A stretch of DNA of 64,000 nt, from contig NZ_JAANIJ010000001.1 in assembly GCF_011174705.1 (NCBI RefSeq), positions 1-64,000 of the forward strand, written 5' to 3'. Below the pieces are notes generated by a model. The model saw only the letters and a program-made list of their open reading frames with translations. It did not search any database and had not been told where the DNA came from. Numbering within the stretch: the stretch's first letter is position 1; every line of letters starts with the position of its first letter. The DNA comes from Tessaracoccus coleopterorum (GTDB lineage: Bacteria; Actinomycetota; Actinomycetes; Propionibacteriales; Propionibacteriaceae). Shown here one piece after another: positions 8,156 through 18,187 of this stretch. The position numbers were made by a program, and so were the translations under genes.

Positions 8156-9364
8156 ATGGATACCCATCTCCCACCGGAACGGGTGGACCGGCTGATCACA
8201 ACTGCGGTGCGTCGGGGTCGACGTCGGCTGAACCTTCGACGCGCCGCCAGTGGAGCAGCAGCGCTGGCCGTAGTCGCCGTGATCGTTGTCGGGGCTGGCA
8301 CGTTCCTCGAAAGGGCTGGCTCGGGACCCGCCCAGACTGCAGCAACGCCGGCCGCGACCGCCGGAACACGGTCGCAGTCGGAAGCACCGTCATCACCGGC
8401 TTCGTCACCCGAGACGACCGCGTCAAGAGAGCTTCCATCCGACCCTAACGCCACTGGAGACTTCTCCACCTACTCGCCCGCGGAACAGGAGCTCGTCCTC
8501 CAACACGTATCTTCCCTCCTCGAAGGGCGGGATCCCAGAGATTTCACAGCGGTCGTGTCTCGCACGACCTGGGTGGACGGTCTTGCGGCGCTCTCCCCGA
8601 CGTCGAGGTGACGGAAGCAGACGATAGTCCCGCGCTCGCTGTGCGGATATGGGGCCTCTCGGGGAAGCCACGCGCAGGGGACCGCTTGGCGGTGGGAAGA
8701 CCAGGCCGCCGAAGTGGTCGGTGCGTTCACACTCTTCGGGATCGATGGTCAGGGCTACACGAGCGCCCGCCTCTACCGCGCACCTGACGGCCAGGCCACG
8801 ACCATGCCGCCCATCGATCTGCGCTACGAGCACAAAGCGGCCGTTATCGACCTCGAGCAGGTTGACTTGCCTCCGCTAGCCACAGCACCTTCCGGACTCT
8901 CTGATGACGAGCAAGCAACGGCCAGCCAGCTCGTGAGCCTCGTGGAGGGCTTCCTCCCGGCCGGGGTCGAGCTGGCAAACGTGTTGAGCTCTAGTCCCGA
9001 CGGCGCGGTGTTCACCCTCACCGGTGCCCGTGGCAACGCCCGCGGCATGCTCGCCCTGTGGCACCTGACCCCCGGCGCCGAGCCCTGCCTCCACAGTCCT
9101 GACTGCAACCCAGTGCCGGTCGATGACGGGACGGTCTACATCGACAGCACTTTCGATTCGCCGGAAGCGCCGGCGCGCGAGTACACCTACCGGCGCGGCG
9201 ACGATACGGCGATCTACTTCACGCTGACCATCCCCCTGGAAGAGATTGAAGCCGCCACGCAAGCGCTGTACCTGCCGCTCAACGACGAACAAGTCGTCTC
9301 GCTACTCACCGACCCGGCATGGGCCCCACACTTGGATCGCAAGAAGGCCGAACCACCCCAGTAG
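8156..9364 (+). CDS. Membrane-anchored partner of the sigma factor
   Basis: About 400 residues after restoring frames near 8600 and 8710. The N-terminal 25 residues are Arg-rich and cytoplasmic (LITTAVRRGRRRLNLRR), followed by one membrane span (GAAALAVVAVIVVGAGTFL), a Ser/Thr/Pro/Ala-rich linker, and a long extracytoplasmic domain I cannot assign. ATG 8156 is preceded by AAGGAG, which overlaps the sigma-factor stop codon, so the two are translationally coupled. This layout suggests an anti-sigma or sensor partner, but no ZAS motif (HxxxCxxC) is visible. Confidence 0.65.
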
Positions 9365-9961
9365 CGCTGTCACCGGCGGTCGCAATGTGGGGCTACAACC
9401 CGTTCTGACCAACATCCGCACATGCCGCTGGCTGGCTGGCGGGTGGCGGTGTCAGTCGACGCGACAGTGTGTCGGCTCCAGCGAGGGTGGACCTCGTTGG
9501 GACCTGCCGGCGCTATGCTACTCGCTCACCTCCCTCATTCATGAGGCGGCTTGAGAGCTGTCAGCTGGGCTGTCGCCCGACCCGATCTGAGGGCGGGTCG
9601 GGTGAGGACGTGGTTGTTGGCCGGCTGACGAAATGCCGGACGGCGGTTCGCCAGGTTTCCTCGAGTAGTGGCGGGCTGGGGGTCAGCCCGGTAGTGGGAT
9701 CGCGGCGATCCGGGCGAACGCGGCCACGAGGTTCTCGACCCAGGGCCAGGTTTTGGTATACGCAGCCTTCGCCGTCGTCCGCCGTGGACGAGCCGGGCCC
9801 TGGCCAGGCAGAGACCTGTCACCCTCGAAATATGCGGAGGAGCTCCGGACTCGGCACAACCGGAATCTTGAACTCGCCAGCTGTGCGTTGCACCGCTTGA
9901 TCATCCGTAACGATCGTCCACTCTTGCGGGATGAGTCGATCGCACTCGTCTTGAATCAGGG
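9365..9961. other. Gene-poor decayed region
   Basis: I see no supported gene here. Open frames on both strands are short, Arg/Pro/Ser-rich and lack ribosome sites. A minus-strand stretch around 9683-9904 (WPWVENLVAAFARIAAIPLPG) may be the tail of a lost gene. The region merges into the IS256 remnant. Confidence 0.5.
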
Positions 9962-10385
9962 CTAGCTAGCCGACGCCCTCGTCCTTGAATGAAGAGTGAC
10001 GCCTGTGATGACCTGGGATATGGTGGCTGCGGTCCCGTTCAGCCACTCCCCCGCAAGCGTGCACCAAGGATGTCCATCTGTCTCCACCCAAAGCCGCATT
10101 CCCCACCTCCTCGACCCGGGGGTCTGTCCATAGCCTAGGTGCTCGTTGAGTTGTTCGTCGAGGGCTGCTTCGACGACCTGAGCCGTCAATGCTCTCAGCA
10201 ACCCGTCGGGCCGGTCAGGGCGATACCCGCATCGCGGGCCTGGCGCACCATCTGCGCGATCGCTTCACGCTGGGCCTTGTCGAGCTCGGTCGGCTCCTCC
10301 GGGATAGTGATAAATGGGTCACAGCTTCCAGTCTGGCCGACTCTACGGCCGACGAGCTGCTGCTGGTGGTTGTCTCGGTCATCAT
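9962..10385 (-). pseudogene. IS256-family transposase remnant (N-terminal part)
   Basis: Three frame-shifted pieces read in order as the start of an IS256 (Mutator-type) transposase: MTETTTSSSSSAV, then ELDKAQREAIAQMVRQARDA, then LRALTAQVVEAALDEQLNEH and LGYG. The AAL(x)nE-LxxHLGY block is diagnostic for the family. The DDE catalytic domain, about 300 residues, is absent, so this is a true remnant rather than a sequencing artefact. AGGAGG precedes the ATG. No inverted repeats were found. Confidence 0.75.
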
Positions 10386-10540
10386 GACTCCTCCTGCCCT
10401 GACGGGCGATGGAGCCACTTACACCGTTTCTCTGACAGACCCTGGGGAACGAGCCCGGAACAAACACCACACTGGGCTAGGGTTGTGCGGATGGGTGGCG
10501 AATGCCGTGGTCAAAGTTGATTGCTATGGAGGTGTGTCGG

Positions 10541-11620
10541 GTGAAGCGGTTGTTGACGGGTGTTGTGGCGCTGCTGGTGGTCGGTTTCGCGGTGGCCGCT
10601 GGGTGGTGGGCGGCTCGGGCGACGTTGTCGTCATCGGCGCCGGTGGAGGTTGCCTCGGCTGAGCCGGTGTGGGTGAGGCTGCCGAGGCCACTGTTGGACG
10701 CTCGCTGGGGTATGCGACGACGTTGCGGCAGCCAGCGGTAGTGGCCGCGTCGAACGCTTTGGCGGGGTGGTCACGTCGGTTCATCCGGGCGAGGTCAATG
10801 TTGGCGATGTGCTGTACACGGTGGGCAACACGCCGGTGCGGGCGGTGCAGTCGGAGCGGCCGATGTGGCGTGACTTGGCGCGCCGCCAGTCTGGCGAAGA
10901 TGTCGCGGCGCTGCAGCAGATGTTGGCTGGGTTGGGGCATTTCTCCGGCGAGGCCAACGGCACGTTCGGGCGGGACACGCAGCGCGCGGTGATTGCGTGG
11001 CAGAAGGCCGAGGGGCGTTCGCAGACCGGCACGGTCGCTCGCGGGAACTCGTTGCGCTGCCGCGCTTTCCGATCACGGTCTCGTTGGGTGAGGACATCGC
11101 ACTGGGAAGGTGCTTGCCGGGGCGAGGATGCAGTGTTGGCACCGACCGGGGCCAGAGAGTTCGTGCTGGTGTTGACCGATGATCAGGCACGGCTCGTGCC
11201 GGCCGAGGCGACGATCGAGGTGACGTTCGAGGACAAGGTGTGGCCGGCGGTGATCGCGGGATCGACACCGGATCAGGGCGGCACGGTGTCGTTCGAGTTG
11301 GTCGCGCCTGATGGGGCGAGGTGTGCGGTGGCGATTGCGGCTCGTTGCCGCTCGATCCGCAGGTGACGCTGCGTTCGCAGGTGGTCGTGGTGCCCAGGGT
11401 CAGCGGTGTTGGGGTGCCGGCAGCAGCCGTGCGCTCCACCCCTGACGGTGCGACGTTCGTCATCACCGAATCCGGCCAATCGCCCGTGACCGTGCTCGGC
11501 TCTGGTCAAGGAATGGTGATCGTCGAGGGCATCGAGGTGGGCACCAAGGTCCAGATCTCCGACGGTTCCGCCGCCCCAGCGGCCGGGGAACCGTCAGCTG
11601 AACCGACCGAGGAGGGCTAG
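10541..11620 (+). CDS. Secreted/membrane-anchored export adaptor with peptidoglycan-binding domain
   Basis: About 360 residues with frames restored near 10670, 10770, 11040 and 11330. GTG 10541 follows GGAGG by 8 bases. The N-terminal signal anchor is VKRLLTGVVALLVVGFAVAA. A beta-rich HlyD/MacA-like section follows (GVVTSVHPGEVNVGDVLYTV), then a PG_binding_1 repeat (SGEDVAALQQMLAGLGHFSG, GTFGRDTQRAVIAWQKAEG), then the second half of the adaptor (LAPTGAREFVLVL, VPAAAVRSTPDGATFVI). Such proteins couple an ABC exporter to the cell wall in Gram-positives. It is followed after 3 bases by the ATPase gene, so this is an operon. Confidence 0.8.
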
Positions 11621-11623
11621 CCC

Positions 11624-12258
11624 GTGTTGGCGGTGGAGGGATTGTCGTTTGCCTACCGGCGCGGCGCCGAGGAGCTGTTCGACGGGCTCACCCACTCGTT
11701 CACCCCCGGCGTGATGACCGCGGTGACCGGTCCGTCGGGGCGTGGCAAGTCGACCCTGCTCTACGTGCTCGGCCTGATGTTGACCCCCACGAAGGGCCAA
11801 GTGCTGCTCGGCGGGGAACCGGTGTCAACCTGGTCGGATTGGCGCCGCTCTCAGGTTCGCGCCACGAAGATCGGGTTCGTGTTCCAGGATGCAGCCCTCG
11901 ACCCGGCCCGCAAGGTGGTCGATTCAGTCATCGAGCCCGCCCTCTACGGCGGCGCCACCCCGCGCCAAGCCCGAGGCACAGCGCTGCAGCTGATGGAGCG
12001 GATGGGAGTGGCAGCCCGCGCCGATCACCGCCCCGGAGAAGTTTCTGGCGGCCAAGCCCAACGCCTCGCGGTCTGCCGCGCCTTGGTCACCGACCCCGCC
12101 GTCGTGCTCGCCGACGAACCCACCGGCAACCTCGACCGCGCCAACGCCGCCGAAGTCCTCGCCGCGCTCTCGGCAGCCGCCGACGGGAAGCGCACCGTCG
12201 TCATCGCCACGCACGACCCTTCGTGCTCGACCACGCCGACGAGGTACTGGCGCTATGA
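11624..12258 (+). CDS. ABC exporter ATPase, MacB/LolD type
   Basis: About 211 residues with one frameshift near 12220. The motifs are Walker A GPSGRGKST, Q-loop FVFQDAALDP, signature VSGGQAQRLAVCRAL, Walker B VVLADEPTGNLD and H-loop IATHDPS. The DEPTGNLD form is typical of MacB/LolD/FtsE-like ATPases, which work with FtsX-type permeases. In Walker A an Arg stands where Ser or Cys is usual, which should not abolish function. GTG 11624 is preceded by GAGGAGGG. It overlaps the permease start by 4 bases. Confidence 0.88.
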
Positions 12259-13348
12259 AAACCTGGGTCACGCTCCGCGAAGGGCTCGCCACCACCTGGG
12301 CCAACAAGGTGCCCACCGCCCTGGTCGCGTTCCTCGTGGCCGTCATGGTTGCCGGCACGCTGGCCACCGTCGGCCGTACCGCCGCCGCTGAGGGCAACTC
12401 GAGCAACGCATCGACGCAGCCGGCTCCCGCCAACTCGTCGTCATCGACGCCCGCAACCGTAGCCACCTCAACTCCACTATCGTCACGCAAACCGCCGGTC
12501 TCAGCACCGTTGAACGTGCCGTCGGGCTCCTGTCTGCCATCGACACCGTCTCCGGCCCGTGGGCCAAGGCGGTGACCGGGTCGCCACCTGGGGCGTCATC
12601 GGCGACATCCAAGCCCTCGCCACCCTCACCGAAGGCCGCTGGCCCGCACCCGGCGAAGCCCTCGTCTCCGAGGCCGCCATGACCACCCTCGGCTTCACCC
12701 ATCCCTTCGGTTGGGTCACCGAAGCCGCCACGCCCTCGACTCGCGAGTTCAGCGTCGTCGGATCCTTCACCCCGCGCGAGCCCTTCGGCGACTACGGCTC
12801 CGGCATCATCTACAACGCTGGCGACGCGACCGCCTCCAGCCTGTCTGTGATCCTCAACCACGCCAGCCACGCCGCCCACACCCAACAAGCAGTCCTCGGC
12901 CTCATCGCCGCCACCGACCCCAGCGATCTCAATGTCCAATCGCCCATCGGACTGGCAGAACTCCGCGATCAGGTGCTTGGCGACTTCACCGCCTTCGGCC
13001 GCACTCTCCTCCTCGGCGTGCTGGCAGCGGGATCGGTGCTGATCGCGATCGTGGTCTTGGCCGACGTCCTCGTCCGACGCGCCGACCTCGGCCGCCGTCG
13101 AGCCCTCGGCGCCACCAGAGGCACCATCATCGCGATCGTCACCACCCGCACCATCGCCCCCGCGATCATCGGCGCAGCCCTCGGCATCGCCGCAGGTCTC
13201 CTCATCGCCGAACGCAGCGGCGCCACCCGCCCGCAGCCTTCACCGCGGGCGTGACCATCCTCGCCATCCTCGCCGCGGCCGCCAGCGCCATCCCCCAGCA
13301 CTCTTCGCAGCCACCAGAGACCCCGTCTCCGTCCTCCGCACACCGTAA
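12255..13348 (+). CDS. ABC permease with FtsX-like domain
   Basis: About 365 residues with frames restored near 12390, 12570, 13230 and 13295. An N-terminal span (TALVAFLVAVMVAGTLATVG) is followed by an extracytoplasmic MacB-like domain of about 200 residues. The C-terminal FtsX domain has three spans (LLLGVLAAGSVLIAIVVLAD, IAPAIIGAALGIAAGLLIAE, FTAGVTILAILAAAASAIP) and the typical RRADLGRRRALGATRG loop. The ending PVSVLRTP is a common MacB-family terminus. With the adaptor and ATPase it forms a complete type VII-like exporter or mechanotransmission machine. Its cargo is unknown; the small secreted protein beyond the ISL3 element is a candidate. Confidence 0.82.
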
Positions 13349-13393
13349 GCACTCCCCGACACGCACTTTCACGGTTCCCCACACTCCCCGCAA

Positions 13394-13401
13394 AGGATCA
13401 T
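13394..13401. repeat. Target-site duplication of ISL3 (left)
   Basis: AGGATCAT directly precedes the left inverted repeat. The identical 8 bases follow the right end at 14835-14842. Eight bases is the duplication length known for ISL3 elements. Confidence 0.9.
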
Positions 13402-14834
13402 GGCTCATCACAGATGAGGGTGTAGGGGGCTGTTCGGCGCGTCGGGCCGGGTAGGGGTCGAGGTCTCCCGATGATGGAAGTTCTCACACTGCCCATCTGG
13501 AAGACCTCGACGTGTCTGATGCTACCCCTGTGGCGGGTTCGCCTGCCCTGACCTGACCTCGTTCTGTCGGCTCGACGAGCTCGGCTTGGAGGTCACCGGC
13601 CAACTGCTGGAGCCTGGCCGCGCGGTCCTCGCCTGCCGGGTGGTGGAGCCGGATCAGTGGTGCCGACGTTGCGGCTGCGAGGGCCTCGCGCGTGACACCG
13701 TGACGCGGCCGTTGGCCCACGAGCCGTTCGGCTGGCGGCCGACGACGTTGCTGGTCACGATCCGCCGCTACCGCTGCACCGGCTGCGGGCATGTGTGGCG
13801 ACAAGACACCAGCCTCGCCGCGGAGCCGCGGGCGAAGCTGTCACGCCGCGGGCTGCGGTGGGCGTTGGAGGGCCTGGTAGTTCAGCACCTCACCGTCGCC
13901 CGCGTCGCCGAGGGGCTGGGGTGTCGTGGAACACCGCCAACACGGCGGTCCTGGCTGAAGGCAAGCGGGTCCTGATCGATGACCCGACCAGGTTCGACGG
14001 CGTGAAGGCCATCGGCGTGGATGAGCATGTGTGGCGCCACACCCGCCGCGGTAACAAGTACGTCACCGTGATCATCGACCTGACCGGCATCCGCGACCGG
14101 ACAGGGCCTGCCAGGCTGCTCGACATGGTCGAAGGGCGCTCCAAGCAGGCGTTCAAGCAGTGGCTGTCCGAACGCGACCAGGCATGGCGCGACAGAGTTG
14201 AGGTCGTCGCGATGGACGGGTTCACCGGGTTCAAGACCGCCACCACCGAAGAGTTGCCCGACGCGACCGCCGTCATGGATCCCTTCCACGTCGTCCGCCT
14301 CGCCGGCGACGCCCTCGACCGATGCCGGAGACGCGTCCAACAGGCCATCCACGGACATCGAGGACGCACCAGTGACCCGCTCTACTCGGCGCGCCGCACC
14401 CTGCACACCGGCGCCGACCTCCTCACCGACCGGCAGAAGGACCGGCTCACTGCCCTGTTCGCGGGCGATGATCATGTCGAGGTCGAAGCCACCTGGGTAT
14501 CTACCAACGGATGATCGCCGCCTACCGTGAACCCGACCGGACCAGAGGCCGGGCCCTGATGACCAGCCTGATCGCCTCGGTCAGCCACGGCGTCCCCGCC
14601 GCGTTGAGCGAGGTGATCACACTCGGCCGAACACTGAAGAAGCGAGCAGACGATGTGCTGGCCTACTTCGACCGGCCCGGCACCTCGAACGGTCCGACCG
14701 AGGCCCTCAACGGCCGCCTCGAACACCTCCGCGGATCGGCACTCGGCTTCCGGAACCTCACCAACTACATCGCCAGATCACTGCTCGAGACCGGCGGATT
14801 CAGACCCCGACTACACCCTGGATTGTGATGAGCC
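13402..14834 (+). mobile_element. Complete ISL3-family insertion sequence
   Basis: 1433 bp bounded by 24-bp inverted repeats with 20 matches: GGCTCATCACA then AGGGTGTAG at the left (13402-13425), and their complement at 14811-14834. Both sides carry the 8-bp duplication AGGATCAT. It encodes one transposase. The perfect duplication means a recent, simple insertion. It lies 46 bases after the permease gene and 63 bases before the secreted-protein gene, so it splits the export locus without cutting a gene. Confidence 0.93.
13512..14828 (+). CDS. ISL3-family transposase
   Basis: DDE transposase of about 440 residues with frames restored near 13550, 13920 and 14500. The N-terminal zinc ribbon shows WCRRCGCEG and CTGCGHVW. 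A helix-turn-helix region follows, and the catalytic part contains AIGVDEHVW (first Asp) and VVAMDGFTGF, typical of ISL3 (family VDEhs and vviDm..gY). Close to the end is DRPGTSNGPTEALNGRL with the catalytic Glu; the family ends the same way (TSNGxxEGxNxxxK). The stop lies inside the right inverted repeat. Confidence 0.92.
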
Positions 14835-14842
14835 AGGATCAT
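14835..14842. repeat. Target-site duplication of ISL3 (right)
   Basis: AGGATCAT, identical to 13394-13401, follows the right inverted repeat. Confidence 0.9.
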
Positions 14843-14897
14843 CTAGGCTGCGCACAGGGGTTCGGCACCCCATTGTATGTATTCGAAGGAGAGTCCC

Positions 14898-15258
14898 ATG
14901 AAGAAGCGAAATAGGTCAGTACTGTCGGTAGTGATGTTGGCAGCAGTGGCGACCGCTGTGACAGCGCCAGAGGCATCGGCCGACGCATGGGCGCGACAGC
15001 TCTCCTGCCCCTTGGGGTACAGCCACTATCAGCAGCAACTCCTCCGTCAACAAGCGTGTCGAACACTACTACGACGGCGTCCTCCGTGGAAGCAAGAACA
15101 CGGGCGGTTCGTTCACCACGTCCAAGCCGAACGTGTCCGGCTACGTGATGGCTTCGATCACGGCATATGACAAGTTGTTTTCACAATCAGCCAACTGCTA
15201 CTGCCCTCCCGGGCCAACTGCGGAGGTTGACTCGGGCCTGCCTTCAAGAGGTCCCTAG
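14898..15258 (+). CDS. Small secreted protein, candidate exported peptide
   Basis: About 120 residues with one frameshift near 15015. The signal peptide is clear: MKKRNRSVLSVVMLAAVATA, then an Ala-rich region with likely cleavage after ASADA. The mature part has about 90 residues with three Cys (LSCP and CYCPP), several Tyr/Gly/Ser-rich stretches (EHYYDGVLRGSKNTGG, SGYVMASITAYDKLF) and no domain I know. GAAGGAGA stands before the ATG. It follows an export system and precedes a lipoprotein gene. In size and setting it resembles secreted bacteriocins of the lactococcin 972 type, but the Trp-rich core of that family is missing, so the function is open. Confidence 0.6.
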
Positions 15259-15437
15259 TTCAAACGTCTTCCCCGGCGTATGTTTGGGCGTTCCGGCATG
15301 CCTAGGCCCCAAACAGGGTTGTCTTCGACCGCTTGAACAACCAGCATCACCAAGGCCAGCTAGCGCATGCGGTTGAAGACTTGACTGAGGGCTCCTGCGA
15401 ACTCCATCCTCGATCTACTTCCACGGAGGCTCCAACA

Positions 15438-16162
15438 ATGAACTCTCCCCGTCCAACGCTGTCGCTGGTCATCTCGGCACTGGTCACCTCACTGGGACTG
15501 GTGGGGTGTGCCGGACAGCCCCGGCCAGCAGCGAGTCAGCGAGCAGCATCCCCGCTTCGCAGCCACCTGCAGCCCAAGCGCTGCCCGACACGTGGGACCA
15601 GGCTCTCCAAGGCAGGTCCATAGACCAGCTCATTGAGGAGACCCGTCAGCATGAAATGACCCTGGCCCGCGAAGGGGCAGGATTTCTCCAGACCGTAAGT
15701 TGGACGTACCTCTGGTGAGAATCGTGGAGCCTCACGAGCATCCGTCTGTCATGGTTGATTGCATGAATGAGCAGGGATTCCACGCTGAGGCTCTAGCGGA
15801 TGGCTCCCTTCAATTTGGGGATGTTCCTGCTCAGCAGGGAGAATCACTGAACTACGCCTTCTACACGTGTGTGATGTCCTACCCGATCAACCCATACTTT
15901 GGGTTGCCGTACCCGAAACAGGCAGCCGAAGAACTGTGGACCTACTGGACCGGTGAAGCGAGCGAATGCGTGAGAGAACATGGATTCGACCCCGGCCAGC
16001 CCCGAGCAAAGAGGCTTGGATGGAGGGCATGGCTCAACAACGCGAACTATGGTCGCCATTTACCAACGCTGACACCGACATCGCGAACCCGCCCGCGATG
16101 CACTGTTTACCAACTGCCCGAGACACCCTGCCAATTTCTTCCCGCACATCCCACAGCGATGA
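15438..16162 (+). CDS. Lipoprotein of unknown function
   Basis: About 240 residues, with frames restored near 15525, 15700, 16000 and 16085. The signal peptide LSLVISALVTSLGLVGCAG contains a lipobox (LVGC), so the mature protein is probably lipid-anchored outside the cell. The mature part holds single spaced Cys residues (VDCMNEQGF, FYTCVMSYP, SECVREHGF, TNCP), which could form disulfides. I do not recognise the family. GGAGG lies 8 bases before the ATG. Position after the small secreted protein suggests immunity, reception or chaperoning of that product, which is inference. Confidence 0.6.
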
Positions 16163-16193
16163 CGCTGACGCAACATCCTGACTCTATAACTCT

Positions 16194-16234
16194 CTATACC
16201 CCTATATGTCCATATGTGGCATATATGGGTATAG
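16194..16234. repeat. AT-rich 41-bp palindrome next to IS1380
   Basis: CTATACCCCTATATG (16194-16208) pairs with CATATATGGGTATAG (16220-16234), 14 of 15 bases, around an 11-base centre that contains CATATG. It abuts the left end of the IS1380 element exactly. No U-run follows, and a stem this AT-rich is unusual here. It could be a protein-binding or recombination site, or the structure that attracted the insertion. Confidence 0.7.
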
Positions 16235-17899
16235 CCTCGATATTTCATGACGGCCCTGTGTGGGCTGGTCGGCGCCGGTGGCGTCGAAGTTGAGCTGATT
16301 CTTGCAGGTGGGTGCGACAAGACCCGCGTGACGTCTGCGGTGCGGGTTTCCAGGCCGGGAGCTGCCAGATTCAGAGGGACATGTGGAGGAACATAGGGTC
16401 AGGTGGCTGGTGCCGGGAGGTTTCGGAGTCGGCTGATGCTGTCGATGATCAGCTCGGCCCAGCGGGATCGGTCGCTGAAGTGGACGACGGTGCGGCGGGC
16501 TCTTCTGGCGAGGGTCGCGGGATGGTGTAGAGCCGGTAGCGGAGCCGTTTCGGTTCCCAGCGGCGGGCTTCATGACCGGCCAGCGCCAGCATCGCGCTCC
16601 AGGCCTGCAACTCGGAGGCCAGGGCGACGATCTGGCACCAGATCCGATTCTGGTCGAACCCGTGCAACGGGAGGTTGGCCAGGCCTGTGTCTTTCGCGAT
16701 CCGGATCCGGTCTTCGCAGCGGGCGCGGCGACGATGCCTGAGCTCCAGCTGCTGGAGGGTGCCGAGGGTGGTGTTGGTGGCGAAGGCGGTGAGTCGGTAG
16801 CCGTCGACGTCGTCGAACCGCAGCTGAGCGCCGGGGTGAGGGCGTTCGCGGCGGACGATCACCCGCATCCCGGCAGGCCAACCGTCGAGGTTCAGCAGTC
16901 CGGTGAAGTCAGCAAGATCGGCCCCTCGCGAGCCTCGCCATCGCTGTTGAGGGCCGGCACCCAAACCGGCTCAGGACCAGGTGGTAGAGGTCGGGGTGTC
17001 CATGGGGAGGGTGAAACCGACCGAGTACGCCACCCTGCGCCCGGTCAGCCACTTGGTGAACTCCTTCGTGCCGCCGGCCCCGTCCGCGCGGATCAGCACG
17101 CAGCCTCCGGGCCGCGGGTTCCGGTCGGGAGCTGCGCGAGAGCTTGTTTGGTGACGGTGATGTGATCGGCGGCGGTGTTCGAACCGGCGTTCCCAGGGCG
17201 TGGGTGGACCTCCAGTGCTTCACCGGTGCCCTCGGGCCCGTGGTCGGCGAACGCCATCAACGGGCGGAACCCGAAGCCTCGTTTGCGTCGCAGCCGCGCT
17301 GCTTCTCCGAGTGGGCGGTGATCAGCGACGCGTCGAGATCGATCACCACCGGATCCTCGGCAGTCGACTCGTGGTCGGGGCATGCTCACCGGCCAGCGAC
17401 CAGACCCTGGCGCGGGCCTGCTGCCTGGCTCCGGCGATCGCCTTGATGGCCTTGTCTGCGTCCTCGGCCAGGGCCGCGATGAGCCGCGACACGGTCGGAT
17501 CCGACGCCACCGGGCCATAGACCCCTGGTTCAGCGCGCAGGGTAGCGAGGTCACTCAACGCTTCACCGCCGAGCACCAGCGACACCGCCAGATCACAGAT
17601 GATCTTGCCTGGGTCGTGGACCGCCAACGGTTTCCGCCACCGGGACAGCGCCTCCGACAGGGCCCGGTCCAGGCCGGCCGCGCGGATGGTTTCGGTCAGC
17701 AGGATCCCGCCAGCCTGCCCGACCGCGGTCACCTTCGCGGTATCGACATGAACCCTGGGATACGAGCCGGTACTCTTCACCTCGAAGGTGCTCCTCGCTT
17801 GTTGAATGATTGTGCTTCGCAAAACACATCATCCTAAGTCAGGGGCACTTTCGCCATCTCAGGCCACTACAGTCCACCCACCGTCATGAAAGCACGAGG
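16235..17899 (-). mobile_element. IS1380-family insertion sequence
   Basis: 1665 bp, a typical IS1380 length. The ends are inverted repeats CCTCGATATTTCATGACGG (16235-16253) and its partner at 17881-17899, 16 of 19 matching, the mismatches being three adjacent bases. One transposase gene fills the element. The flanking tetranucleotides are ATAG on the left and CTAG on the right, not identical, so the two flanks probably do not come from one original target. The right end cuts a PIN-domain gene. Confidence 0.85.
16399..17822 (-). CDS. IS1380-family transposase
   Basis: DDE transposase of about 475 residues, read through some five frameshifts. The N-terminal part (SYPRVHVDTAKVTAVGQAGG, then LVLGGEALSDLATL, then DPTVSRLIAALAEDADKA) is typical of IS1380 in Actinobacteria. 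The C-terminal part includes GYRLTAFATNT and CEDRIRIAKDTGLANLPLHG, where E is the likely catalytic Glu, followed by the conserved NRIWCQIVALASELQAW. The start is uncertain (TTG 17822 in this sequence). The stop at 16399 is placed in the frame ending RLRNLPAPAT. Confidence 0.9.
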
Positions 17900-18187
17900 C
17901 TAGGGCGCAGGCGATGATGGATGGATCAGCGCCACCCTTGTTGCGGTACAGATCCACTAGGCTGCGATCCCCGGGCGCCAGGGTGTCCATAACCTTTACC
18001 AGTTGCCTCAGCGTGGCGGGGGTGTTGTGCACCACAAGGTCCTCGAGCCCAGCTTCGATGTAGCCTCGAGTCTCATACATGACGTCCTCGGGATACGGCA
18101 ATGGAGTGCGAACAGCCTGCTCGTACGCTCCTGGCTGGTGAGCTTCGACAGAGCGTTGCTGTCAACGAGGTACAGGGTGTCGATCAT
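17859..18187 (-). pseudogene. PIN-domain toxin (DUF4411-like), 3' end cut by IS1380
   Basis: Starts MIDTLYLVDSNALSKLT, with the first acidic residue of a PIN nuclease in VDSNAL. After a frameshift near 18095 it continues through EDVMYETRGYIEAG and ends with NKGGADPSIIACALA, the block with the central acidic residue. There the right end of IS1380 begins, and the remaining frame is insertion-sequence DNA. The last third of the fold, which supplies a catalytic Asp, is missing. PIN proteins of this type act as RNases in toxin-antitoxin pairs. Its ATG overlaps the stop of the preceding ImmA-like gene (ATGA). Confidence 0.7.

Noticed and set aside
9469-9900. Long open frames on both strands (plus 9469-9900, minus 9535-9822)
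   Set aside because: Arg/Ser/Pro-rich composition, no ribosome sites and no domain; typical of chance frames in GC-rich DNA.
14898-15258. Lactococcin 972-type bacteriocin
   Set aside because: Size and setting fit, but the Trp/Gly-rich core expected of that family is not visible, so I leave it unassigned.
16194-16234. Palindrome as a normal intrinsic terminator
   Set aside because: The stem is AT-rich, the loop is long and no T-run follows; it also abuts an insertion-sequence end exactly.
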